In this document: positions 53,195 to 60,134 of the stretch, in pieces
How the letters are laid out: each line of letters begins with the position of its first letter
How positions within the stretch are numbered: the stretch's first letter is position 1
NCBI GenBank assembly: GCA_963752965.1
Contig: CAVWAJ010000008.1
Location: forward strand, 620,001-684,000
Direction: 5' to 3'
DNA length: 64,000 bases
Source of the DNA: QHXW01 sp963752965
GTDB lineage: Bacteria > Acidobacteriota > Terriglobia > Bryobacterales > Bryobacteraceae
Notes under the pieces: generated by a model
Told to the model about the DNA's origin: nothing
Database searches by the model: none
What the model saw: the letters and a program-made list of their open reading frames with translations, nothing else
Translations under genes and position numbers: made by a program

Positions 53195-54007
53195 TCACTG
53201 CACCAGGAAGGGTGCGCTACCCAACGGAGTTTCTTTGTGGGTTCCCACCGGATCGTTCGGACCGCGATAGCCCGTCTTCAATTTGAGCTCTATTAACTCT
53301 GCTTCTTCCTCCTGTTTGGTCCGCTTCGGCGTCATCGCCATCGCGATTTCCAATTCACGTTCAACCGCCGTTTTAACAGGTTCGCGCCTGCCGCCATCCA
53401 GACTGCGTCGGAACTCGGCTTCGAGTTCGGCGAGGGCCGGGATCTTTATCGGATTTGGGCGCGGCCGCCAAGTGCACTCGCAGCGCATTTCATCAGTGAT
53501 CAGCCATCCGGATCCATGGCAACGCGGACAGTTCTTGTCTGTCGGCACCGGTGCGACGTCGAAACGGTCAGGCCGAGGCACCGGATGCGACCCTCCAACG
53601 TGTTTCACCATGGCCACACATTCACTGGCCACCTCGGCATCCATGCCGGCGGGTGGTAACCTCGGCGGCTCCGTGCCACTCAATAGACGCACGCCTCGAA
53701 CGTTCCCATTGGCATCAGTGATGACCTCATGCCTCGGCGTGATGAACGGTCCGTGCTCGTTCGCCGCCGGGCGCTCGTCTGCCGGCTTGTACCGCGATGC
53801 GAACAGCTCCCGAAGCTTGCCTGGACCCTCCCATGCTGACCACTCGGTTAGCACGCGATCGCGGAGCCAGTCGAGCTGCTCGACCGAGCTGCACATGCGC
53901 TTCACAAGGACCTTGATGCGGGTCTGCGCTTCGGCATCGGTGGGGAAGAAGGCCAAGGCTGAGAGCGCCCGTATGAAGTCGTGAAGTACTTCCAGGGTGA
54001 TAGTCAT
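53195..54007 (-). CDS. Unknown protein with zinc-knuckle, next to replication gene
   Basis: 270 residues. Helical N-terminus (LEVLHDFIRALSALAFFPTDAEAQTRIKVLVKRM, WLRDRVLTEWSAWEGPGKLRELF), a middle with NCPRCHGSGWLITDEMRCEC, a four-Cys zinc-knuckle, and a charged C-terminus. Starts two bases after the stop of the putative initiator, so they are one transcription unit. By position it may be a helicase-loader or replication accessory factor, comparable to lambda P, but no sequence motif proves that. Confidence 0.55.
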   Translation of the reverse strand: MTITLEVLHDFIRALSALAFFPTDAEAQTRIKVLVKRMCSSVEQLDWLRDRVLTEWSAWEGPGKLRELFASRYKPADERPAANEHGPFITPRHEVITDANGNVRGVRLLSGTEPPRLPPAGMDAEVASECVAMVKHVGGSHPVPRPDRFDVAPVPTDKNCPRCHGSGWLITDEMRCECTWRPRPNPIKIPALAELEAEFRRSLDGGRREPVKTAVERELEIAMAMTPKRTKQEEEAELIELKLKTGYRGPNDPVGTHKETPLGSAPFLVQ

Positions 54008-54009
54008 TG

Positions 54010-55017
54010 CTATCCTTTCGCTGCCGCTGCGGACATCTTTTCCTGCGCGAACAGGTTCGCCAGGTCGCGTTCTGAACTTGTAGGCTTCCTGGAGGGTTCC
54101 CGGATGGCCTGCGCCTCGCGCTCCAGGTACCGTTTTGCATCGGTCAGGTAGAAGTTGTATCCGGCGATGCCTGCCGCGCGGATACAGCCAACCTTTCCAT
54201 GGCGATCGAACCCGTCGAGCCAGGTCCGGAAGTGCTCACGGCTCTGAAAAAGGCTTCGAATTGCCGCGGCCTGCTGGAAGTGCGGCTCCTTGGTGGATGT
54301 TCCGGTATTGCCGAGATTCCGGCTTCGCCGCAGTTGGTCTTGCGCGTAACGCACTTCCACTGCCGCGTGGTCGGGCGCAGCTAGCGCAGCCATCGGCCTT
54401 TCTGCTTTTGGGGTGGCTTCATCCTCATCGGTTTTCGGCGCACTCTCTACGAAAAGAGCAGTCTGCTCGCTTGATGAGGATTTTCCTTCTAATAAGAAAT
54501 CAGTTTCGAAAACGCGCGCGCGCGAGGAACCGGTGCAATTTTGCACTGGTTTTTTGCACTGGTTTGCACTGGTTACACCGGTTTCTGCATTGGTCGATTG
54601 CACTGGTCCACGACAGGCTTCGCACTGGTCAGCGAGCTGCCAAACCTTCGCGCTACCGTTTCCGCGGGTCTTGGCTAGCCACTCACCCTGCAGTTCTGTC
54701 ACGAGATTCCAGATCGTCCGCTCGCTTACGCCGATGTCGGCTGCTGCTGCGGGTGCGGCTGCCTTGACGCAGCTACGACTGCACATGACCGTCTGGAAAT
54801 TCACCCAGGCAACCAAACGGGACGCGTTTGGTCTGAGCCGGGACGCGGCTTCCTGCAGCGTTGCTGCAGCCTGATCAAGATCGCCAGGACTCACCTGACG
54901 CGGAGCTAGCGGGTCGCCGGCGGCTGACGACGACGATGATTTCCTTGCCGCCTTCGACCATCGTTCTGCGTAGCGCTGTGGTAGACTTTTGGCGTCTGCT
55001 GCTGGAGCAGATAGCAT
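54010..55017 (-). CDS. Putative replication initiator with embedded iterons
   Basis: 335 residues, GGGAGGT upstream of ATG. N-terminal third has a winged-helix pattern (AAAADIGVSERTIWNLVTELQGEWLAKTRG). The middle (about 130-165) is oddly rich in Cys/Gln/Asn because the DNA there is a direct-repeat array (54529-54629). The C-terminal part (AVEVRYAQDQLRRSRN, EHFRTWLDGFDRHGKVGCIRAAGIAGYNFYLTDAKRYLEREA) is helical. An initiator gene holding its own origin is the lambda O arrangement; that function is inferred from layout. Confidence 0.6.
   Translation of the reverse strand: MLSAPAADAKSLPQRYAERWSKAARKSSSSSAAGDPLAPRQVSPGDLDQAAATLQEAASRLRPNASRLVAWVNFQTVMCSRSCVKAAAPAAAADIGVSERTIWNLVTELQGEWLAKTRGNGSAKVWQLADQCEACRGPVQSTNAETGVTSANQCKKPVQNCTGSSRARVFETDFLLEGKSSSSEQTALFVESAPKTDEDEATPKAERPMAALAAPDHAAVEVRYAQDQLRRSRNLGNTGTSTKEPHFQQAAAIRSLFQSREHFRTWLDGFDRHGKVGCIRAAGIAGYNFYLTDAKRYLEREAQAIREPSRKPTSSERDLANLFAQEKMSAAAAKG
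54529..54629. repeat. Iteron-like array TTGCACTGGT
   Basis: Exact 10-mers at 54541, 54554, 54564 and 54598; variants at 54574 (two changes), 54585 (two) and 54620 (one); an inverted variant at 54529-54538. Three steps are 10-11 bases, one helical turn. An A/T-rich stretch (54478-54515) and a GCGCGCGCGCG run lie beside it. Candidate replication origin. Confidence 0.7.
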
Positions 55018-55100
55018 CTAAACGGAAACCTCCCCCGGGGGCGCCGATTTGTTTCATGAAAGCGGGTCGGCGTCCTCAACAACCAAGATTTCAAAGTCAG

Positions 55101-55352
55101 TTACAAAATGTGCATCCTTCGCGCGGGCGTAGCCTCACCTCCGCAGCTAGCGCTCGGTTTTCGCTCGGGCCAAGGCATGGCGCGCGCGAGGCGTTCAGCC
55201 TCTTGGCTATTTGGATCGAGGATGATTTCACCGCGCTCAATCAGGCTCAGCCGCCGGACCGACATATTCGCCCGGCGTGCCGCCTCTCTCTGCGTCAGCT
55301 CGGCGATCATGCGTTGTAGCTTCCAACTCGTACACATTGAATCTGGAAACAA
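55101..55352 (-). CDS. Xre-family helix-turn-helix regulator
   Basis: Up to 83 residues; ATG 55337 (MCTSWKLQRMIAELTQREAA) or ATG 55352. One Cro/CI-type HTH: LTQREAARRANMSVRRLSLIERGEIILDPNSQEAERLARAM. Likely a repressor of the element. The repeat array AGGTAAAT just upstream is a good candidate for its operator. Confidence 0.8.
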   Translation of the reverse strand: MFPDSMCTSWKLQRMIAELTQREAARRANMSVRRLSLIERGEIILDPNSQEAERLARAMPWPERKPSASCGGEATPARRMHIL

Positions 55353-55361
55353 GGGTGCGTC

Positions 55362-55464
55362 GTTTACCTAATTTCGTCCACAGGTAAATAGGTAAATGCC
55401 TGAAAACAGGAAAATTAAACTGTCTACGAGGTAAATCCTTGCGAGCCTGGGTGAGAAGGTAAAT
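55362..55464. repeat. Operator-like array AGGTAAAT x4
   Basis: AGGTAAAT at 55382, 55390, 55429 and 55457, and an inverted near-copy GTTTACCT at 55362-55369, all in the 137-base gap between the Xre gene start and the preceding gene. The first two copies are adjacent (8-bp step). Confidence 0.7.
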
Positions 55465-55489
55465 CCCAAAAGAGCGGGCGACGGAACCT

Positions 55490-56464
55490 TTACTCGTGAG
55501 CCGCTTTAGACAGCCATTTGCGGACTGCGCCTCGGTGTTTGCTTGTGAAAGCCTTTGGCCACTCCAGATCTCTCCAGGCCGCATTTAGTGGCCTTGGCGC
55601 ATTCCCCAGCCGACGGCACATATCGAGCGCGCTTGGTCTTGGAGTTTCGGCATGCATCTTTCGCACGAGCGCCTTCATCGTTTCGATGGCGCCATTGCGA
55701 CTCCGCCCCTCGGCCATCTGCCGGTCCCCTCCACCAGCCGCCTTGCCGTGGAAAGCGGGACTGCCTTTCGGTGCTGTTGCGATCGCAGGGACGATCGCGG
55801 GGATGAAAGATCCGACCACAGCCGCTGCCGCTTTCCCGCCCTGAACGCTCACAGCGTGCGGTGCTGGGTGGCCGTTCGCCGGATCCGAAGCAAATGTTGT
55901 CGTGCGCGGAGCAGTGCCTTTATTCAGCTCCACGAGCGCGGACGTGGCCAGGACACCTTTTGCATGTCTGGTAACCGCTTGCTTCAAGGCGCTGCGGTAG
56001 ACATCTCGACTTATATCCTTCGCCCGGTGCTCATCTGCCGAAAAAATTCCGAGGCCGAAAGGCAATCCAGACGGTTTGAAATGCAGGGTATCAGTGACGT
56101 CGCTCCAGAGCTCGGCGCCATACGTCGGGATCGTTGCAGACGCCAGCTCCCTTATGGTCTCCGGCGCAGCCACCAGGGCGAATAACGCATCTGCTGCCCG
56201 CTTGACGCCGTCACAGAGAATAGTGAGCAGGCTTTCTTGCTGCCATCTCTCGAGCTCGCGGCCATACGTGAAGTAATGCTCGTCCGACGGCTCGCCGAAC
56301 CACGTGGCGACTGCTTTCCTCATCTCCAGTTCGCAAGCACCCATGACCATCTGAAACTCCGCGGTGTTCAAACACTCCGTTGCGGTAGCTCGCAGACCTT
56401 CGATGTTGAGCGGCTTCTGGGCGTATAGCTTCGAAGCCTTGGACGGATGATCCTGTTCGCTCAT
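55490..56464 (-). CDS. Unknown protein, 324 aa
   Basis: No family recognised. N-terminal 190 residues are mixed helix/strand (MVMGACELEMRKAVATWFGEP, LLTILCDGVKRAADALFALVAAP), a central low-complexity part (GKAAAAVVGSFIPAIVPAIATAPKGS) could be a weak membrane or linker segment, and the C-terminal 70 residues (AIETMKALVRKMHAETPRPSALDMCRRLG..., KHRGAVRKWLSKA) look like a small helical DNA-binding domain. Leftward operon of the element. Confidence 0.6.
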   Translation of the reverse strand: MSEQDHPSKASKLYAQKPLNIEGLRATATECLNTAEFQMVMGACELEMRKAVATWFGEPSDEHYFTYGRELERWQQESLLTILCDGVKRAADALFALVAAPETIRELASATIPTYGAELWSDVTDTLHFKPSGLPFGLGIFSADEHRAKDISRDVYRSALKQAVTRHAKGVLATSALVELNKGTAPRTTTFASDPANGHPAPHAVSVQGGKAAAAVVGSFIPAIVPAIATAPKGSPAFHGKAAGGGDRQMAEGRSRNGAIETMKALVRKMHAETPRPSALDMCRRLGNAPRPLNAAWRDLEWPKAFTSKHRGAVRKWLSKAAHE

Positions 56465-56580
56465 TGTCGCTACCCCGGTGCGACTCCCTGAAACAATCTG
56501 GCCGCCGGCGGGCAGGGTTCCCGTTTTCGCCCAGCTAAGGCTAGGCGGCCAAGATCAGAATACTACGCTCGGGCTTCGCA

Positions 56581-56805
56581 TTAGCCGCAACCATGCTCGT
56601 TAAGGTGACGGTGGTACGCTTGGTCGGCCTGATCTTCCGTTTCTTTTGCCTTTCGGATCTTGCAGTCGAAGCGACCGAAGCCCACATCGCCGTTGTTGAT
56701 CGCCGCTAGCTTTCTCTCCTCCAGCTCTGAGAGCCGGTTCGACCTATCCGTCCAGGCCGAAAGCAATTTGTCGCGCTCAGAGCACCTGGCAGCCAGTTCT
56801 GCCAT
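56581..56805 (-). CDS. Small coiled-coil protein (paralogue of 57492-57716)
   Basis: 74 residues from ATG 56805, which overlaps the stop of the gene before (TGATG). Pattern MAELAARCSERDKLLSAWTDR, SNRLSELEERKLAAI, FDCKIRKAKE, AYHRHLNEHGC. The 57492 gene product follows the same pattern, so this is a small local family. Function unknown. Confidence 0.6.
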   Translation of the reverse strand: MAELAARCSERDKLLSAWTDRSNRLSELEERKLAAINNGDVGFGRFDCKIRKAKETEDQADQAYHRHLNEHGCG

Positions 56806-57116
56806 CAATCTCCCTTCGGCTCCGGCGCTGTCGGCTTCTGCTTCAGTGCCCAGGACCGTGGCGCGCGCAGACGCAGCCAGTCGGCGATCGCGGGTTTCGC
56901 ACGCATCAAGCTGAGCACTTCCTCGAGCTCTAACGCTTCCCAGTCTGACACCCCGTCGAGAAATTCACTTCCATCGGGTAACAGCACGCGCGCCCACAAC
57001 AGGCCCGCGTCGATGCGGTATTCGAGCACCGCGAAATTGTGGGTGCACGCAACCACCAGCGTGCCGGATTCCCGCTCCGTCATCCCAAACCGGGCGAATC
57101 TCTCACTCAGTTCCAA
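56805..57116 (-). CDS. Unknown small protein, 103 aa
   Basis: Start TTG 57116 with GGGAGGT upstream. Beta-rich domain: RESGTLVVACTHNFAVLEYRIDAGLLWARVLLPDGSEFLDGVSDWEALELEEVLSLM, then a basic tail. Translationally coupled to the next gene. No family recognised. Confidence 0.55.
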   Translation of the reverse strand: MELSERFARFGMTERESGTLVVACTHNFAVLEYRIDAGLLWARVLLPDGSEFLDGVSDWEALELEEVLSLMRAKPAIADWLRLRAPRSWALKQKPTAPEPKGD

Positions 57117-57166
57117 GGACTACCTCCCTCGCGCGAACCCTGCCGGCACTCTGCTGGTCCGACGCT

Positions 57167-57457
57167 TCATGATGGTTCACTCGCTGATTTGCTTTGCACC
57201 AGCCAAACGTGGATATCCCGCGGGCCATTCCCGACCCCTTCAAGGCTGGTATAGAAGAAGTCCGCTCCCAAAGATTCCCCTTCTGCGTTGAATAGTGTAT
57301 GCGCTTCACTGGCTTGGTGACCATGGCCGGCCTTTCCGGCCCTGCGCTTATGGATGACGCAGCTCCTAGGCTGCGAGTGCAGTTTAGGCGCCAAAACCAT
57401 CACTTCAGTGCCGGGTAGTAAAGCGTCAACTTCGGCTTGGGTTAGTAGTTCAGCCAC
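57167..57457 (-). CDS. Unknown small protein, 96 aa
   Basis: GTG start with a purine-rich GAAGGGGG before it. N-terminal LTQAEVDALLPGTEVMVLAP, then a His/Arg-rich middle (IHKRRAGKAGHGHQASEAHT) and FFYTSLEGVG. 34 bases after the coiled-coil gene. No family recognised. Confidence 0.5.
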   Translation of the reverse strand: MAELLTQAEVDALLPGTEVMVLAPKLHSQPRSCVIHKRRAGKAGHGHQASEAHTLFNAEGESLGADFFYTSLEGVGNGPRDIHVWLVQSKSASEPS

Positions 57458-57491
57458 AGAACCCCCTTCGGCTCCCGCGCGCCAGTCACGG

Positions 57492-57716
57492 TCAGACGCA
57501 CTCGTGCATGTTCACGTGAGCGAAGTATCTACGGCAGGCCTCGACCTCTTCCGCCCTGGCCAGTTGAATTTGATCGTCGAAACCTACGGAGCGCGATGCT
57601 GTTCCTTTCATCGCGGTCAGTTGCCCGCTCAGCAGTCTTGCCACGCGCGTTGAGTAATCCGTCCACTGCCGGAGCAACCGCTCGCGTTCTAAGCACCTGG
57701 CAGCCGGCTCTGCCAT
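57492..57716 (-). CDS. Small coiled-coil protein (paralogue of 56581-56805)
   Basis: 74 residues from ATG 57716 that overlaps the previous stop (TGATG). MAEPAARCLERERLLRQWTDYSTRVARLL..., FDDQIQLARAEEVEACRRYFAHVNMHEC: same layout as the protein at 56581, including the ARC-x-ER start and a C-terminal His-x-Cys. Confidence 0.6.
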   Translation of the reverse strand: MAEPAARCLERERLLRQWTDYSTRVARLLSGQLTAMKGTASRSVGFDDQIQLARAEEVEACRRYFAHVNMHECV

Positions 57717-57850
57717 CACTCACCCTTGGGCTTCTCTTCTTCCCCCAGCGCGCGGCCGTGGCGTGAATCTCCGTTTTTCAGCTCCCCTGCTACCATCCTC
57801 TTGATGTCCGGGAAGCGATTCGGGTGGGTCTTGCCGTTCCATACTGTCAC
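57716..57850 (-). CDS. Very small coupled ORF, 44 aa
   Basis: GTG 57850 overlaps the TGA of the preceding gene (GTGA) and its own TGA overlaps the ATG of the next (TGATG), so it closes the gap exactly between two genes. Product VTVWNGKTHPNRFPDIKRM... EEEKPKGE, hydrophilic. The double coupling is the main evidence. Confidence 0.5.
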   Translation of the reverse strand: MTVWNGKTHPNRFPDIKRMVAGELKNGDSRHGRALGEEEKPKGE

Positions 57851-58125
57851 CGGCCCTTCTCCTTCCCTCCGTACTTCTTCGTCCCGGGCCCGCGGGCAGT
57901 TGATCCGGCTGGATTATCGCCCCCTTCGATGTAGGCCTTTGAAGCCGCCGCGGCCTTCGGCGCCGGCTTCTTCCCCCAGCGCGCGGCCGCGGCCTTGCGG
58001 GCTTTGTCGCTGCGCTCCTGCTTCGAGAGCCCCTTCGCCGTTTGCTTGCCGCCCTTGGCGCCGAGCTGCCGAAGCCGCTCTTTGAGAAGAAGGTCCATCT
58101 CCGCGGCTTTTCTTGTTCGAGCCAT
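57847..58125 (-). CDS. Small basic protein, 92 aa
   Basis: AAAGGAAC directly before ATG. Basic and Ala-rich: LLKERLRQLGAKGGKQTAKGLSKQERSDKARKAAAARWGKK, then a Gly/Lys tail. Might bind nucleic acid. First gene of the leftward operon that runs from the divergent promoter at 58.16 kb toward the integrase. Confidence 0.6.
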   Translation of the reverse strand: MARTRKAAEMDLLLKERLRQLGAKGGKQTAKGLSKQERSDKARKAAAARWGKKPAPKAAAASKAYIEGGDNPAGSTARGPGTKKYGGKEKGR

Positions 58126-58158
58126 GTTCCTTTATTGCTTAGCAGGTTGGCATCGAGC

Positions 58159-58230
58159 TGTCAATGCCCTCTTGACAATGCTCAGCGGCTAGGCAGATAC
58201 TTATGCTCAGCGGCTTGGAACGAAGCCGCT
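58159..58230. promoter_or_regulatory. Divergent promoter/operator region
   Basis: Back-to-back -35 boxes: TGTCAA (58159-58164, leftward TTGACA) and TTGACA (58172-58177, rightward), seven bases apart. Rightward -10 candidate GATACT at 58196-58201. Direct repeats ATGCTCAGCGGCT at 58178-58190 and 58203-58215, plus an inverted AGCCGCT at 58224-58230: probable repressor sites covering the rightward promoter. Confidence 0.65.
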
Positions 58231-58253
58231 CTAATAAAGGAGAGAAACGCAAC

Positions 58254-58760
58254 ATGCCACAAACGAAACATCACCGAACGAAGCCGGACCGAAAACCGAA
58301 AACAAACACTACTCATCCGAAGGCCGAAGAACAGATTTCCTCGGCGCAGCAATCATCAGCCGAGCCAGCAAAACGCTGGGACGATCTTCGTGATCGGGCC
58401 ACGAAAACGCTACGCCAGTACCCTGAGTTCGCAGGTCTGGAAGATCTTGACCTGATGTGCGTGCTTGCGCTGGTAGAGCTTCTTTCCTATGGCGGCCACA
58501 ATATTGAAACCATGAATGACGCGCCCAACTGGGTAGGTGCTTTTGTCACAGAGGTTCTTTTCGAAGTAGCGAGGTCCGGTCCGGCGTCGGTGAATGCGCG
58601 GCCTGGAGACGTGAAGTATTTCTTTGACAGAGCGGTCGAGAATCTTCGGGACACGATGAGCCTGTGCCAGTCGATCAGCTCGGCCATTCCTCAATCTGCC
58701 TTCGACGAAATCGAGAACTGGACGGCGGCAGACAAGGCAACCGCGGCCGGTGCGGTGTGA
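58254..58760 (+). CDS. Unknown protein, 168 aa, early rightward gene
   Basis: ATG 58254 with AAAGGAGAG upstream. The first 45 residues are basic and disordered-looking (TKHHRTKPDRKPKTNTTHPK); the rest is a helical acidic domain (KRWDDLRDRATKTLRQYPEFAGLEDLDLMCVLALVELL..., VKYFFDRAVENLRDTMSLCQSI). First of four rightward genes after the divergent promoter. No family recognised. Confidence 0.6.
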   Translation: MPQTKHHRTKPDRKPKTNTTHPKAEEQISSAQQSSAEPAKRWDDLRDRATKTLRQYPEFAGLEDLDLMCVLALVELLSYGGHNIETMNDAPNWVGAFVTEVLFEVARSGPASVNARPGDVKYFFDRAVENLRDTMSLCQSISSAIPQSAFDEIENWTAADKATAAGAV

Positions 58761-58777
58761 TTTCCAGGGAGACACAC

Positions 58778-59128
58778 ATGGGAATGATTAACCCGATGAG
58801 ACCCAACTCAATCGGCAACGACGTTGCGGTCCAGATTCGCCAGGCTATAAGAGAACGCCTGGCCGAATACTTCGCCGAGTTCCTTCACGGCTTTGACAAA
58901 GTTCCCGGCGCCACGCTCGAAGAGCAGCGCTTCATGCTGGATGTGCTCGAAATGTGGCAGAACAACCGCTTGAGTGATCAGCGGGCGGAAGAGCTTTACA
59001 TCGCCTCGGCGTTTCAGTTTACGCTTCAGCGTGAGGCGCCCTGTGTAATCCACGTTCCCGAGGAGCTGGCGGACAACGTCAAGGCTTACCTCCGCTGGCT
59101 ACAGACCGCGGGAGCGGATGCCACCTGA
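58778..59128 (+). CDS. Unknown protein, 116 aa
   Basis: ATG 58778 with AGGGAGA upstream. Helical: IRQAIRERLAEYFAEFLHGFDKVPGATLEEQRFMLDVLEMWQNNRL, then AEELYIASAFQFTLQREAPCVIHVPEELADNVKAYLRWLQ. 17 bases after the previous stop. No family recognised. Confidence 0.55.
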   Translation: MGMINPMRPNSIGNDVAVQIRQAIRERLAEYFAEFLHGFDKVPGATLEEQRFMLDVLEMWQNNRLSDQRAEELYIASAFQFTLQREAPCVIHVPEELADNVKAYLRWLQTAGADAT

Positions 59129-59158
59129 CAGCTCATTCTGCCGAAGGGAGATGAGCCA

Positions 59159-59440
59159 GTGAACCCTCAGCGATCATCCTGGGCGGGCTCCAAGGGCACG
59201 GCCAGAAAGAGACTGCGGCGCGTCATGCGGCTGGCGCGCCAATTCTCCACCTCGGCCGAAGCCATGAACCAAACTGCTTACTGGCTCGCCTGCTGCCTCG
59301 ATTCACAGCGGAATTGCGCGCCGCCGCTGCTATCGCAGGAAATCCGGCGGGAACTGGACCAGGAGCAGGCTAAGACGCAGCGCAAGCCTCCGGGTCTGGC
59401 CTCGGTCGTGGACATTTCTCGCCGGCGGATCGCTCTATGA
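59159..59440 (+). CDS. Unknown small basic protein, 93 aa
   Basis: GTG 59159 with GGGAGATG upstream. Basic N-terminus (SKGTARKRLRRVMRLARQFS) and a helix with paired Cys (TAYWLACCLDSQRNC). Its TGA overlaps the next ATG (ATGA), so they are coupled. Confidence 0.55.
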   Translation: MNPQRSSWAGSKGTARKRLRRVMRLARQFSTSAEAMNQTAYWLACCLDSQRNCAPPLLSQEIRRELDQEQAKTQRKPPGLASVVDISRRRIAL

Positions 59441-59766
59441 AGTACGCCAGCCCATTCACGCGCGAGGGCCGAGAGCTATGCCCTGCGATCTTCGCTGAAC
59501 TGATGAACCGATGCGCTTTGGAAAACGGCTTTTCTTTTCCAATACTGGCGGTTCACTGTCTCCCAAATGGGCCCGCCGCCGCGATTCTGTACCGTGATGC
59601 CAGCAAAGGTGAGATGATCACCGATTTTCCTGAGCGAGTGAATATGAGCTATCCGATCCGCACGATCTACTTCGACCTGTCAACATTCCGGTCGGTGCAA
59701 TTCCTACTCACCGAACAGCTCTGGCAGAGAGCGCGGCGGGAATTCCGCCTGTCTGCTGCTCAATGA
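59437..59766 (+). CDS. Unknown protein, 109 aa
   Basis: Coupled to the previous gene by a four-base overlap. Alternating strands and helices: FSFPILAVHCLPNGPAAAILYRD, ITDFPERVNMSYPIRTIYFDLSTFRSVQFLLTEQLWQRARREF. Last gene of the rightward cluster, facing the leftward operon. Confidence 0.55.
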   Translation: MKYASPFTREGRELCPAIFAELMNRCALENGFSFPILAVHCLPNGPAAAILYRDASKGEMITDFPERVNMSYPIRTIYFDLSTFRSVQFLLTEQLWQRARREFRLSAAQ

Positions 59767-59843
59767 CGGGCGATTCCACTATTCAATTTCCAGCTCTTTG
59801 CGCATGAGGCGGCGGACACTTTTGGCTACGTGCGTTTTGGCCG

Positions 59844-60131
59844 TCAGCGCCGATTCTTCTGACGCAGTTCTTGCCGCTTCTTCTGGATCCGCCCCCGACC
59901 CTTTTGCCGCTGAATGTCTTTTCGATCCTGCTCCTTTGTCCATCTGATGAACCAGCTTGTGGTCGCGGAGAGAATACCAGCGGCCACCAAAAAGGCAAAA
60001 GGGGTTTCCTGTATTTTGCCCGCCAGGTCGTAGCCTTCTTTCAGGGCCTGACACATTTCAGGGCTCGGAAAATACTCCGTACTGCCATCGGGAAGTGAAA
60101 CTGGAATGGTTTCAATCGTTCGTTTCGCCAT
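59844..60131 (-). CDS. Small membrane protein, 95 aa
   Basis: One hydrophobic segment TPFAFLVAAGILSATTSWFI (about 43-62) followed by a strongly basic tail (RKDIQRQKGRGRIQKKRQELRQKNRR). Starts three bases after the 518-aa gene stop. The last gene recognised in the leftward operon. A second frame reaching 59779 (…TAKTHVAKSVRRLMRKELEIE) looks partly protein-like but overlaps. Confidence 0.6.
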   Translation of the reverse strand: MAKRTIETIPVSLPDGSTEYFPSPEMCQALKEGYDLAGKIQETPFAFLVAAGILSATTSWFIRWTKEQDRKDIQRQKGRGRIQKKRQELRQKNRR

Positions 60132-60134
60132 GTT

